From Aporrectodea caliginosa (Eukaryota > Annelida > Clitellata > Crassiclitellata > Lumbricidae): 64,000 bases of DNA. The notes beneath the pieces are model-generated. The model was not told the DNA's origin. It worked only from the letters and a program-made list of their open reading frames with translations, and searched no databases. The translations under genes were made by a program, and so were the position numbers. This document shows, piece by piece, positions 35,151 to 47,721 of this stretch. Each line of letters starts with the position of its first letter. The first letter of the stretch is position 1. The stretch lies in the NCBI GenBank assembly GCA_020284085.1, contig JACEVL010000159.1, positions 692,501 through 756,500 on the forward strand, read 5' to 3'.

Positions 35151-36150
35151 CTACAGGTTGTGCACACATTAACACTAATTAGCAACACATCAACGGATGC
35201 CTTCTAAGCACGCTAGCGAAGTCATTAGATCAGATAACACGCAGGTCCTCTTCCCTCCAGCGAAAGTTGCATAGGAAAGGAACAATGATAAGAATGGTTT
35301 ACATTGAGGCATGGCAACAAATGAGGTACAACAATAGATAAGGGTGTGTTAACGAAGACAATGAGTAAAGTATTGAAAGCTAAAAGGTACGATAATTAGT
35401 CTATAATTGGGCATCTATGTAGAGCCACTAAAGGGCAAACCAAATAAAAGGCGTTGTTTACGCTAAATTATATTATGTTGAAGTTCATTAAAAACGAAAT
35501 TAGTACGTCAGTAATGTTCGCATAACGACGCCCAGTAAAGTAGAGGAGTAGCCAGTGGCGGGCCCACGCACACACGTGGAACCAACCAACGGACTCCCGT
35601 CGACAGCTGACAGATGGCGTGGATTCAAAGATAAGGTAGAGATTAGTCGAGGGAAGGTATGATACAAAGCACCCTGATTGACAATTCTTTAGTCGTCTAA
35701 GACACCGTCTAATGATCAGAGACTGGCATTCATGGCCAGTGAATGCAATGTGCCCCAAATTATGTACGTAGCAATGGGGTCTGATGCAAAGGAGGCAGGA
35801 CACTGCAGACTATAGTCGCTGATTGGCGGCTCATCAATTGGTCATGAATCGCAATCAAAACCCTCTGCTGCGGAAGAGGGAAGAGTGGAAGAAGATGTCT
35901 CGATGCTATTATTCGCTCTCTCCAGTTGATGCTTGACACGGAATATTCGACCGTTCGAAGCAGACACATCTAGACAAACGCAAGCGTACATGCACAGACA
36001 CACTTACATACTCGGACACATGTGGCCATACAAAGACGCATACAGACATGCGGACGGAGATACCTCCGAGATGTGCATATATATGGCGCTACATAAATAC
36101 AGAAGTATTTATAGTCGCATTACATTACATGACATCTACACTTAAAAATG
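35151..36150. other. Non-coding stretch, no feature seen
   Basis: No supported gene. CAGTGGCGGG at 35555 resembles a hAT end, but I found no partner. Confidence 0.4.
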
Positions 36151-36259
36151 TTGGGGCTTCTCCAATGTATTTTGACCGCTACTTCAATTGAAGTGACTGT
36201 CTTATGCTTTATTATAACTGCGCTATAGAAATGATTGATTAGATTAGATTAGATTAGAC
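36150..36259 (+). repeat. Possible retroelement 3-prime end with (ATTAG)n tail
   Basis: TGCGCTATAGAAATGATTG leads into about five GATTA units (36235-36258), as in the 3-prime ends of CR1/L2-like elements. No coding remnant is recognised. Confidence 0.4.
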
Positions 36260-37260
36260 ATCCACAGACATAATTCACAAGAAAGACATACGCACACTCA
36301 CATCCAGACAGACCATGAACAGACGCACAGATGCAAGCACAGAAACGCTCACACTCCCATGCAGAGAGGCGTTATTACTATTATTGTTGCCATTAAATTT
36401 GTTATTAAAAGTAGCATCTGTCAGGTCGACATTTATTTTGAGGCCAGTGCAGCCACTGCATACATAAAAGTACAGTGTACACACATATATAGGCCTACAT
36501 TAATAACACGTACATATATTTACCATAATTAAATATATAAACACATATACATGTACACACATTGATTCACACACACACACACACATGGACACACACACAC
36601 ACAGCATAAGTGACACTATGTGTGCATCTATAGATATGTATAAATACACACATAATTATGTATAATATATATGAGTATGTATAATATATATGTACCAAGT
36701 ACCTATGTATAAATATAGTAAAACATGTATATATATCCATATATATTAATCGGGTATTCGAAATATATATACCATGTATCCATGGAATATTAGATATATA
36801 AATATGTCGTGTCGTTTGTTGCGCTGGTTCTGCGGATTACAGCTGTGGATCATGATATCAATGAATTATGTGCAATATTTAGTACCTAGCCGTCTATAGC
36901 GCTATCAGATTATATTGGACAAAATGCCCGTTTGTATATATGGCATAGATATTGACTATAAATATATATATCTTCATTATATATAATTGTATATATATGC
37001 TCTAATATAAACCTATACTTATATACTTGTATACGTATTATAAGGTTCACAGAAAAATGTGTATGTATTTCTTTATATACATGTATGAAAGTATAATCTT
37101 ATATTGTCGTTACCAAAATATATCTATAGCTCTTATATTTATCTTCATTATATTTATCATCATATACATCTTCATATATGCATATAATAAAACGTGCATA
37201 CATATAATCTTGGTACGTGCATATTGGTTGGTATATGATGGGGAGGTTTGTAATTTGGAG
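36260..37260. other. AT-rich stretch with TATA and CA microsatellites
   Basis: ACAC run at about 36568-36602 and many TATATA blocks from 36480 to 37200. No supported gene. Confidence 0.6.
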
Positions 37261-38149
37261 GATGTTTAGCGAGGCATAAGATTAATCTCATAAGGATTAA
37301 TAGCCGGCTCTGTTGATCATGTAATTATGACGAAGCTTTGCCTTGATGACGATAATGACAACGACGATGGCGATGTCTGCATTCGAGGACGCCCACATTC
37401 TCGTTAGGTGGCTCTTTATCGGCCCATAATTCCGTCTGGTCTCGCATTAGAATGCGGACCGTGGTGCGTTCCATTATTGCTCGGAACATGGAGCACACCG
37501 ACTCGGAGCGCATACGCCGTGCACGATATATATTTCGACAGTGCCTTTAGACATTTGAACCAAGAAACGACAAGAAAGGCCGACAACTTTCCTCAAAATC
37601 AGCAAACAACACAGAGCTCGTTAAACTGCCGGAATTTTTAGTATCTGTGGTTCTAGCTTGATTTAGGGTATACTGCGGGTCGACGTGGTAAAAGAGAGAA
37701 TGGAGCGCGGAGAATAAAATCGTGGAATATAGACACGACTCGGAGTATAGGCCTATGCTCCGTGTCGGCATGGAATAAGAGCGAGTTGAACGAGAGGACT
37801 AAGCAAAGTCGTGAGACGCATAGGGTTTATTTACAGAGTAAAAATAGTGTGTGGAAGTCTTTCGCTTTAACGAGAGCTACAATGATTGTACATGTATGCC
37901 TACTTTTTATGAAAGCCCATATAGCATCGAGTTTAACCATGTCCAAATTAACAGACGTCAGAGACTACGAAGGACGTCATTACTGCCTATTATTGTGGTT
38001 ATCAGAGGATCCAGACGTATCTTCGCGAAGGGAAGGTGACCACAAGCAGTTCTACGCTCGGAGCCAGGCACATCATGCACTACCACTTCTACCGATATAA
38101 AATATTCGCCCCGTTATAGCTCTGTCCACAATGGCAGTTTCATCGAAGG
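37261..38149. other. Non-coding stretch, no feature seen
   Basis: Several short frames without family signals. Confidence 0.4.
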
Positions 38150-38400
38150 AAAGTTCAGGGTTTGCCTCTTTTTAAGGGAAGCAACACGGTAGAGCTCCGT
38201 GTTGAGGTTCGACTCTGCCTCCTCCGCGGTCGCCTGGATGGGCAACAACATCCTGAGGATGGCCATTTCTCAGAACATTATTCATTCCTTTATACCGGCA
38301 ACAGTCGCTCCCTAATTCTTGCGCGCTTTTTCTACTATCGGGTTTTTCTCTTTAGCACAGTTCTACATCTTGTAAACACGGATCTATATGCCGCCATTAG
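38150..38400 (+). repeat. Dispersed repeat, copy 2
   Basis: This shares the block order described for the copy at 4270-4690: a GGAAAGTTCAGG start, CTGAGGATGGCCATTTCTCA, TTCCTTTATACCGG, then TATCGGGTTTTTCTCTTTAG. Divergence is substantial. The family is unknown. Confidence 0.55.
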
Positions 38401-41400
38401 TATACGAGACACCAGACGTTCTCTAAGTTTCTGGGCAGGGCTAGGGAAGGCTCGTGAAAGTCTGCTTCGTTCCGCCTTAGGCACATGTATATCGGGTGTA
38501 TATGTCTTCCCACCATCGATGGTATCTCGCTTCATTTTCGTGTGTATTACTTACTTTGGTCATGCAACACTACTTATGGAGTAAGTTTTCTTACCCGGGT
38601 TCTGTGTTTGCAGTTCTTAACCAACACAGTTATAAATACCGATTGGGGTATCCATGCATGAAACTCCGACAGTGACCTTCGCTATATGCACACTGACCTT
38701 CGTCCTTATATAAACACATGGGGATCCCGATCCAACAATTCAGTCAGTTCTCCTAGCTGTGTGTTGTGATTAGCATCTTCGTATTGACCGTATCGACGCC
38801 TGTGAATCTAAGATGGTGGGTAACCAGGAACCGTCTTTTGAGTAATTGACCACTCTATTACCTCTCTGTCTTAGTCTCCTATCTGGTCGCGTGTGGGGTG
38901 TGAACTCTAGTGGTCTTCAGCTTGGAAGTTGGAACACAACCCGTCTGAATTTAGGCAAGATATATTGCGGGAGTGTCCTTGTCCGATATTCACCCAGCCT
39001 CTTATTTTTCTCGCTTTTTGTTGTCTGTACTGCTAAATTGACATCGTGAGAAACACCTTCTCTCGCGGTGTTCGCACGTAGCGAAGTCCTTAATGCAGCT
39101 CCGAATTGTTTAGGGGCGCGTGAACCTAAGCTGTGACCGGCTTAAAACGCGTGCCAGCTCCTATTGTGCCCAGAGCCCCGATACGAGACAATTTATGTCG
39201 AGGATTGTTCTGTTCAGTTGTTCCCCGCTTAAGCCCCTTTTAACAAGGAATGCCTGCAATAGGGAAAGCGAAGCTGGAGAGGACAGCATTTCAGATACAT
39301 CAGGAACACTTACCTGGTCGTTGTTGGACAATCGAATGGCGCCTTGATCTGCATATCGGTGGCTACTTAAATGCATTCATATAGCGCTATAACAGTTGTC
39401 GCCGTCCGCGATCTATCTCGTCCTTCAGAGAGTTATCGCTAACCCTGTCTTCGCTTTGAACTTGGTCTCTTCTGTTAAAAATAACCTACGCAGATAGTCA
39501 GAAACAGACCAAGACAGCCATAGGTAGATATACAAACAGACAAACACATCAACAGCCAGACACTCGCAAGCAGTCAACTAGACAAATGCCAACAGATTTA
39601 GACAGACAGATGAGCAGACATACATTTTAGAGAGATATATGCAGACATAGAACTACAGCCAAGCAGACATACGGACAAGACCAGCTAACAGACTTTGTGC
39701 AGACAGGCAGAGAACAAGCAACCAGGCAGACCAAACAGACAGGCAAGAAAACAGTGGAAGACAGACCTACAGACAGATCAGACAGAATGCTTGCATATAC
39801 AAGCAGTCAAACGAACAGTAGCAGTAAGGCTGAGAGACAGACATAGACAGAGAATCAATGTGTGAGTCTAAGAAGAGACTCTGAGTGTGACTCTCAGAGT
39901 TACTTAACGTTCCAAGGTTAAATTAAATTAAATTTATTATTTATTGTCTTTGCATTCGGATACGGATCGCCATCTTTCACGGCCTAATGTTTCATTTCAT
40001 TTTTATTTCATGGCGGCTGGGCCTTGTTGATACACATGCGTTATGGATAGTTTTATTGGTCTTCCATGGCGTTCGTAGATGCATTGGACTGTGTTGCCTG
40101 GGATACCTGGCAAGTGGAAGTAATTTGGGCGTCCTTTGTGGTTGCCATTATATTCTCAATGCTTTGGGCTTGTTTTGTATTTGCTATCTGCCATGTCGTT
40201 TTCGAGTAGGCCTATTGGGTTTGTTTTGTGTTTGCCATAACAAGTTCCATTTATTGGACTTATTTCGTAGTTGTCGTGCCATGTATTGGGTATGCTTTCT
40301 TGGTTGCAGCAGATTTTTGATGACAAAAAAGACGAAACTGTACTGTATTGTATTTGAAACTTGCAAAACCTCTTACAGTGTAAGCTATTCCTCTGTCCCT
40401 CCTTCCCTCCGAACCTCTCTCCGTCCTTCCCTTCGTCCGTTCCATCCCTCCCTCTCCTCCTCCCGGCGTCCCTCCATAAATCGCAACCTGCTCTACTCAA
40501 ATGTTGACAAAGCGTTTAGGCGCTGACTTCGGCATCCACTATATTCAGTAGTAGAGGGCGCCATTCGCTGCTAGGGTCAGATAGCAACCGTTGGTCGATA
40601 GGTGGCTGCCGATCGTCGTCTTCCAGAATAACCGTAGCAGACGACGAATCGACGGAAACGTGAGAAGTTATTTCGGCGGTTGGCCATATCAGATTTTGTC
40701 TCGGAATCTTCGTTGCGCTGCATGGGAGCCAGGTCCCTCTTGGCAACAACCGGATCCGTTTCGTCTCTGCGCTTTGACAAGCAGTCACGCTCTTAAAGGT
40801 AATGGCTGGAAACGTCGGACACTAATTCAGCCAGAATTTTCATCGGTAATAAGTCACAGTCATTGAGACTGCGGTCAGACAGCAATGCACCTATTAGGCC
40901 TATTGGAATTAGACAGCGCTTCATATCAGTATGCGACATCGAATATAGTTTGACATCAGACGGTTGTTATGGGACCTAATTGTCTGGTGTATATATAGCA
41001 CATACAGTGTGGTATATTGCCAGGGTGGCCTTGGTGGCAATCAGACAAACTTACTTGGCGGTAAGCAACAGTAAATGTGCTTTGAAACCAGACTGCTGTC
41101 GTCTGTGACCGTTCTAACCACGCTACAGTGTCTGTTCTTAACAGACATGACGCGCACTAAGAGTGCGGACCAAGTTAATGGCCATTGGGATGAAAGGTCG
41201 TAGACCATTACCGGGCGAAACCGAAATGTTTTCTTATATGTTGGGGGTCAGACGGTGGGTGGTCGATTCTCGGCGGGGTTTTTTGGGAGGGGGGCCTGTC
41301 GTCGCGGCAAGAGATCAAATGTCATCACAACACCCTTTCATCTGGTCGTGTCTTCTGATGTTCGCCTGTCATTGTATTATTGACAATTTGTGGATTTTAG

Positions 41401-41860
41401 ATTTTGTCTAAGGCAGTTTTTGTCGAGTGGGTGATGGCTGACCCTTAAGTCTACAATCGTTGGCCTGTGTCTTATATCTGAAGGGATTTGTTCGGTTGAC
41501 GGATTTCACGGACTTTGTTTACCTTATAGGAAAGGCTGTGTTTTTGCATAAATTCTCGATGTTTCGTAGATTTCAGTGTCGGTATACGAGTCATGTTATT
41601 CCATCGAAATGGGTCTTGGTCCATTTCAAATCTCAGCCAATGGTCGAGTTGTCCTACTGAATCCGCCAGCGGGCTTAGATATAGCCTATTATATACATTA
41701 AATCTTGGCTCTTCATTTCCGTATGTTAACTTCACGCAATACATCTAGAACATCGTTTTAAATTTTAAACTTTTACTTTCATAGGCTTATTCAAAATGTT
41801 TGCTTATTCTATAGTTCTTGTCTGTTCTTTTGCTTATAGCCGCTTTCATTACCTTAAGCC
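38401..41860. other. Non-coding stretch
   Basis: No supported gene across 3.4 kb. It holds a degenerate CAGA-rich tract at about 39490-39850, an AATTAAATTAAATTTATT patch near 39920 and a CT-rich patch at 40380-40470. None of the short frames shows a recognisable domain. Confidence 0.45.
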
Positions 41861-41863
41861 TAA

Positions 41864-42314
41864 GGGGTCGTCCATTAATTATGTCAACAAATTTTAGGCA
41901 GTTTTTGACCCCCTCACCCCCCCTTGTCAACAACTGTCAAACATTGACGGACCCCCTAAAAAATTATGTCAACAATCCCAGAACCCCCCCACCCCTACAA
42001 AAAGAAACACAATGGCTCAATACATGTAGAATCATTCTTTCAAATTGTTTTACACTAAAAAATGCAATCTCGAATTTCAAAATATATGAGTTTAGTTTAT
42101 TACCGGCTTTTTAGTAGTATTAAACATTAAGCACTTTATACATTTTTAGCATTACTTAATGTTTTCGCTACCATTTTGAAGGGTCTGTGTTGATTCATTG
42201 GAAAAAATTTTGTTGACGTCAAATTTTACCGAACCCCCTCCCCTTGTCAACAACTGTCAAACTTTTCCAAGCCCCCTTTCCCCTATTTTGTTGACATAAT
42301 TAATGGACGACCCC
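41864..42314. mobile_element. MITE with 28-bp inverted ends
   Basis: The left end GGGGTCGTCCATTAATTATG continuing through TCAACAAA is repeated exactly, inverted, at the right end (28 bp). TAA lies outside both ends (41861-41863, 42315-42317). Inside, a block containing CTTGTCAACAACTGTCAAAC occurs once near each end in the same orientation (about 41925 and 42245), each beside C-runs. No coding capacity. GGGTCGTCCAT-type ends are common in marine invertebrate genomes, but I cannot name the superfamily. Confidence 0.85.
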
Positions 42315-42317
42315 TAA

Positions 42318-43797
42318 TATAACGAGAACAACTATAGAATAGCAGCGCCTCCGATTCGCGGTCTTTGAAATTCAGTTTACATAGGTTAATAACGCATTAT
42401 GTAACTCAGGTGGACTAATGTAGGTAGACATACAGCCATAGCACTGCAGTAGCTAAACCAATGTCGCTAATTGATGCGCAATTTCAGGGTGCACAGCGGC
42501 TGTCTTATCCAATTTTGCAGCTCAGAATATGCCATGGCAGACCAGTTGCTTGGCTTCCTTTCAGCCGAGGCTCCATATATCGACGCCTCCGACGCAGCTA
42601 GAAGTTGCTTAGCTATTGCGAATAGATTGTAGCGAGGTATATAAGGTATGGAACTATGGATATAATACAATAACAAATAATATATAAAGTAATAACAATG
42701 ATAATAATATAGTGGAAAGCAGTAGTGAGCTGATGCAAAGAAAATCGCGGTCTTTTCACAGTGTAAGCTACGCGCTTCTAGGATTCGAGGCGCGAGTCGC
42801 TACTTCTAAAATTCTTCGAACATAAATAAATCCACACATTGCATTCTTCCGTTGTGCGAGCAAAAACCAAATCCGGATAAACGCCTGTAAATCAAAACGC
42901 TTCTGTTTGTCATTCTGTCCGAATGAATCTCCACCAATAAATCCGGATCAAACATCGCTACCCAAACACAACAAACGTTGACCGAACGCCGCAGCCAGGT
43001 CTCTTCTTTGCTACAGCGCCCCTCCCCTTCTCGTCCATCTTCACATTACACAATACAGGTCGCAAAATTGGTTATAAAATTCCAAAGTGCCTCAAACGCA
43101 GCACGACGTCTATAGCTTTCATATTGTCCCGTCCACCGATCAGCATTTTATTCCCGCATTTTATTACGTATGTATTCGCAATATATGTGCTTATGGGAGC
43201 ACGCCAGGGAAGCACCGACTGCAGCGGCGAGCGCGGGTAAGCAGATGAAAGTATTCCGCTCGGTATTAAAAGGAAATTAGGGAACGCAGCGACGCTGTTG
43301 CGTTTTGAGCATCAGTTGCTGAATTATTTATCCAGATGTCGTGGCGTACTCCGGGTGGCGCCGAAATGACCTCGTTTCTTTTGCAGCTCACCATGACGAT
43401 CTGCAGTTTCGCAGAGAAGAGCCCCGTTGCCTCTCTGTGAGGCCACCATCCGTAAAACATAATGTCTGCTATATACTCACTTACTTAGTCTGCTTTACAC
43501 TTGCGTACTTGTAGCAGGAAGCATCAGCTGAAACCTTTGCATTATTGAAGTGACGCTTATTGAAATTATTAGAATGGACTAATGGATTGGATTAGCAATC
43601 AAAGTACTCTGCGTTTACCTGGAGTACTCTCCGGTCTTGGAAGAGGACGCGCTCGACCTAGAAGAACTTGGACTTTCAGATCTAACTTTCGACCTTCACA
43701 CAGCATCATGGTGGAAGGCTCAGGACAGAACAGCGGGGTATCGCAGTGGGGACACAGCTATGCTCAGCTGAGTTCTCATCCATATAATCCATATATA
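42318..43797. other. Non-coding stretch, no feature seen
   Basis: No supported gene or mobile element. Confidence 0.4.
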
Positions 43798-44165
43798 AAC
43801 AAACAGAGAGACAGACAGACAGACAGAGAAAAAAGAAAACAGAGAGAGATGGAGAGGGAGATAGACATGCAGACAGACAGATTGATTGACAGGCAGACTG
43901 ACAGGAGACAGACAGACAGGGAGAAAGAGAGAGAGAGAGGGAGGGAGAGAGAAGGAGAGCGAGACTGACAGACAGACTGACAGAGACAGAGAGAGACATG
44001 CAGAGAAAGAGAGAGAAAAAGAGAGAAAGAGAGAGAAAGCGAGAGAAAGCGAGATACAGACAGACAGATGCAGACAGAAAGACATATATACATATAGACA
44101 GATGCAGACAGAAGGACAGATAGACAGACATATTGACAGAAGACACACACAGACAGACAGACAGT
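43798..44165. repeat. CAGA/GAGA-rich low-complexity tract
   Basis: Imperfect ACAGACAG and GAGAGA units. Cys/Leu/Ser-rich minus frames are artefacts. Confidence 0.9.
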
Positions 44166-44225
44166 ATATTTTGTTGACAGAAGTGCATGGGCGGAATTAG
44201 ACATCATCGCAACCGTATTTCGCAC

Positions 44226-44933
44226 CATAGAACGAGTATGCGAATATTACGAATATTAAGATTTTTAGAGATTGACGAATATTGACGAATATTAAAACTG
44301 GCCAACGAATATTAAGAATATTAATTTTTTCGTTTTTTAAATTCTTCAACATCCGGGATTAATTTTTTTAAATCATTGCCAAAAATATGCATAAGAACAG
44401 TTACATATTACAGTTAAGCTTACTCAGCCAAGTACAGACCTATATGGTTTGATAAAATCATTCTTGACATTATATTGAGCGGCGTGGATAGGTATTTGGG
44501 CGCCAATACAGCAATTTGAAGCTAATGTAGGTCAACTACTATGACTCAGGTTCCATCCCCTATCCGTCCAAGATTCCTCCACTGAGTGTAAGAATCTTGC
44601 TATCCGTCAGCCGACAGCTTAACGCATCATTAACATGCTGGCGTAAACCAGATCAGATAGCTTCAAATAATATAGAATTACTGGTGGAGGATTTATGCCC
44701 CAAATAAATTCGTAGGAACTGGGAAGCCTAAGCTTCTAAGTAGCTAAGCAGCAAGTATAGCGCTCCAAAACCACCGCACATGTTCTTAATTATTAGTCTT
44801 AAATTTGTAAACAAAGCAGAAACAGTGACGTCATCAACGAATATTTAAGAATATTTACGAATATTAAAAATACCCTAATATTCACGAATATTTACGAATA
44901 TTAAAGCCTGAAGTCACGAATTCTCGTTCTATG
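44226..44933. mobile_element. hAT-like non-autonomous element with GAATATT arrays
   Basis: The ends CATAGAACGAG and CTCGTTCTATG are perfect 11-bp inverted repeats. The 8-bp direct repeat TTTCGCAC lies immediately outside (44218-44225, 44934-44941). Within about 110 bp of each end there are many CGAATATT words in repeated arrays. The 8-bp duplication points to hAT. No open frame of note, so non-autonomous. Confidence 0.75.
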
Positions 44934-44993
44934 TTTCGCACCACATCGGAACCAGATGAACAGCGCTGCACTCCAAAGTTTATCTCCGAAGGA

Positions 44994-45031
<38 letters not shown>
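44994..45031. repeat. (TCG)n microsatellite
   Basis: About twelve TCG triplets. Confidence 0.95.
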
Positions 45032-45032
<1 letters not shown>

Positions 45033-45152
45033 TGTGACTGTCCAGTTATTACGTTGCACTGTCATCACGTGTGTGTGTCGACATCGTTAGATATGGATGT
45101 CCCCCGACGGCAGTAACACAACTCCATACAGACTTAGCCCAGAGCTATCTAT

Positions 45153-45339
45153 CGGAGGCGGCGCCAAATTTTGTAACCAGGGCATAGCCAGGGCAGTCAT
45201 AACGAAGTAACCAGTGCAGGGGCGATTTATACCCCAAATAAATTCTCGGTAGGGCAAAAATTCTGGCAGCCTTGCGGCAGGGCAACGTCCAGGGCAACGG
45301 ATTTTTACCCTGGCTTGCCCTGCTGTAGCGCCGCAACTG
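45153..45339. mobile_element. hAT-like MITE (187 bp)
   Basis: CTATCTAT occurs immediately outside both ends (45145-45152, 45340-45347). The ends CGGAGGCGGCGC and inverted CAGTTGCGGCGC match at 9 of 12. Subterminal CCAGGGCA / TGCCCTGG words repeat on both sides. The size and 8-bp duplication fit a hAT-derived MITE. Confidence 0.7.
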
Positions 45340-45531
45340 CTATCTATCATGTATTTAATACTATTTATGGATCTAAGTACAAGTGCGATATGTAATCGGA
45401 TAGTCAAAGCTAAATTTGAACAAATGGTTTGGTGATACTCATCAGTATTCAGTGTTCTCGTACATTTATGTGCACGTTCATATACATACGTATTACATAT
45501 GTATGTTACTACATGTATGTATATATGTTAC

Positions 45532-45690
45532 AGGCAATGTGTAAAATCATGGATTTTGTAAATGCCTGAAATTTTTAGGCAATTTGTAAAATCCCCAATT
45601 CACTCAGGCACTTTAAAAAATCCCTGAAAAACCAGGGATTTTGTAAAATCCCTGAAATCTGATGATGAAAATTTGACAGATTGCCTGAAA
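45532..45690. repeat. Possible MITE with AAAATCCCTG palindromes
   Basis: The left CAGGCAATGTGTAAAATC and inverted right CAGGCAATCTGTCAAATT match at 14 of 18. Between them are repeated words of AGGGATTTTGTAAAATCCC type that are themselves palindromic. No clear target-site duplication. Confidence 0.5.
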
Positions 45691-45831
45691 CACAATTGAA
45701 GTTTGACATCGAATGTTGCACTTGACTTTCCCTTTGAAACATTTGCACCTATTTATTTTGCAGCGTCCAGTGGACTTTGAAGTTGCAGAATAATTGAAGT
45801 TCTTAATACTGTAGCAAAATTGCTGGTCGTT

Positions 45832-45921
45832 AGGCGTTTCACTATATTACAAGTCATCTTTGGCGTTTCACTATATTACAAGTCATCTTTGGCGTTTCAC
45901 TAAATTACAAGTCATCTTTGG
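45832..45921. repeat. Three-copy 30-bp tandem repeat
   Basis: The unit GGCGTTTCACTATATTACAA plus GTCATCTTT starts at 45832, 45862 and 45892 with one difference. Confidence 0.95.
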
Positions 45922-45939
45922 CTATATATTTCTAGTCAT

Positions 45940-46042
45940 ATCCGCCTTTGGCTGCGTGTCCGATATGTCTGCCCAGACAGTGATTTGAATCCCCGACCTC
46001 AACCCAGTCCAGCACGCTGACCACTACACTATCGAGACCACC
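45940..46042 (-). repeat. tRNA-Asp-like SINE head
   Basis: On the minus strand TCTCGATAGTGTAGTGGTCA (around 46020-46040) closely resembles the 5-prime part of animal tRNA-Asp including box A. It is followed by GGGGATTCAAATC (45982-45994) as a weakened box B. The anticodon arm is not intact, so this is a tRNA-derived repeat, not a tRNA gene. Confidence 0.6.
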
Positions 46043-46285
46043 CCATGCATTATGTGTGGCCTCCTTAGAAGACAACCTCGTTGAGACGTGATATTCGACA
46101 TGCAACTCCCAATTAAGCGTCATAACGAGGTTCCGGTGCACCTATTTATATATAATATATATTACAGCCTTAGATATACAGTGTCGTATAGCATATACAA
46201 TGGATGTCTGTAAATCGAGTGTAGTAAATTCCGTCATATATATGTGAACAAAGCGCATATAATAAAATTTAGGCGTACTTACATA

Positions 46286-47483
46286 CAGTGGCGGCTCTAG
46301 ACTTTTGCAACAGGGGGGGCCACGGAGGGGCCGGGGAAACAGATGGAGGGGCCAGTCTATTTTCGTCAAAAGTGAGAATGGTGACAACAGACCTGTATTG
46401 GAGCTACATGAATTGTTTAACCAACAGCCTCAAGTTAAGACACACTTGGAAACAGACTCACTTTGTTAAAAGTAAAACCTATAAACTACAAACAATATAT
46501 ACACTTTTAATTAAGTGCAAGTTTACTTAAGACTGGTTTGCCTAGAGTCGAACTGTTCCAGAAAGGCACCCATGATAATCAACTCTGCACGAACAAATTC
46601 AACTGACGGCATTGATAAACTGCTCTCTGAAACGAATATCAGACATATTTGCTTTGCAGATATGTCTGATATCAGAAAAGACGTGTTTTGGCGTTAAAGA
46701 TTGTATATATACCAATCATAATAGTAGGCTAAGCTAATGGTAAGAGAATTGTCGATTTAGTTCGGAATGATATAATAACTGGAAGTAGACAAGTTGCCTA
46801 AATGCCATCTGTGGGTCCACTTCAGAACGATGCCCAGAGTTGTATCTGTAGCAGAGCCCGAAAAGCGCCTGGGCATTTTATGAACACACTGTTTGGGTAG
46901 TAGCCTACAGTTTTAAGTTTGTTGAGGAAGGAGTCAGATAGAGTCTCAGTGTGTAGGCGTAGGTCTAAAGGAAGGGCGATCCAAACCACTGGGCCCACCA
47001 CAGAAAAGGCTCGATTCTTCATAGTTGCAGTACGAACGAACGAAACCAAGAGAACTCCCTTTTCCGTAAAGCATTGGGGACGACGTCCTTGGATACCCGA
47101 AGTCAGACAGCATTGCTCTCGAAGATAAATTGGGCTAGGCCTTAGCTGGTGATGTCGCCATACCAGGGCAGCTACCCTATACTCAATATACTTGCGGATA
47201 GGGAGTCAGTGATGGATAGCAAGAAGTAGCTTATACGACAAGAAAATAATAAGACTCTAAGGAAGTAAATAGGTCGTGTCTGTGAAAACACCACGAATAA
47301 AATGACATTGGATTTCATCATGCATCATGCTTAAAGCAAGTAAATCATACCTTTGATAATATAAAAATTAAATGATACCATATTTCATAATATTTTGGAA
47401 TGAAATTTGGGGGGCCACTGGGGGGGCCACAACCTCAGTTGGGGGGGCAAGTGCCCCCTGGCCCCCCTGTAGAGCCGCCACTG
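46286..47483. mobile_element. hAT-like element, 1.2 kb, with perfect 8-bp duplication
   Basis: The ends CAGTGGCGGCTCTA (both sides, inverted) are perfect over 14 bp. CTTACATA flanks the element on both sides (46278-46285, 47484-47491). Next to each end lie G-runs and GGCCAC words (GGGGGGGCCACGGAGGGG; GGGGGGGCCACAACC). CAGTGGCGGCTC ends are typical of a hAT group common in animals. No hAT transposase is present; the interior instead carries an RT fragment. Confidence 0.88.
46822..47049 (-). pseudogene. RT C-terminal fragment inside the hAT element
   Basis: The frame reads RTATMKNRAFSVVGPVVW, then ALPLDLRLHTETLSDSF and NKLKTV. This is the conserved tail of CR1/L1-like non-LTR reverse transcriptases (R-FSV-GP--WN-LP---R...F---LK). 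It is only about 75 residues. It lies well inside 46286-47483, so it either inserted into, or was captured by, the DNA transposon. Confidence 0.6.
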
Positions 47484-47491
47484 CTTACATA

Positions 47492-47682
47492 TATATTATA
47501 TAAGTGCAATATACACATGTATGTGAGCATGTCGATGTGTAATTCATTATATATTCAATACTGCACACACATAAATACATATTATAATTATATATATATA
47601 ATCATTTATACTTAAACTACTCGCGATTATCCTATATATAGATCTATATCTATATGTATATATGTATATATGTATATATGTA

Positions 47683-47721
<39 letters not shown>

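Noticed and set aside
35555..35570. hAT end CAGTGGCGGGCC
   Set aside because: No inverted partner or 8-bp duplication could be found nearby.
41090..41145. tRNA-like box A/B pair on the minus strand
   Set aside because: GGTTTCAAAGC is a poor box B and no cloverleaf can be drawn; evidence too weak.
45940..46042. Functional tRNA-Asp gene
   Set aside because: The 5-prime part fits, but the anticodon arm, T-arm and acceptor stem do not pair properly.
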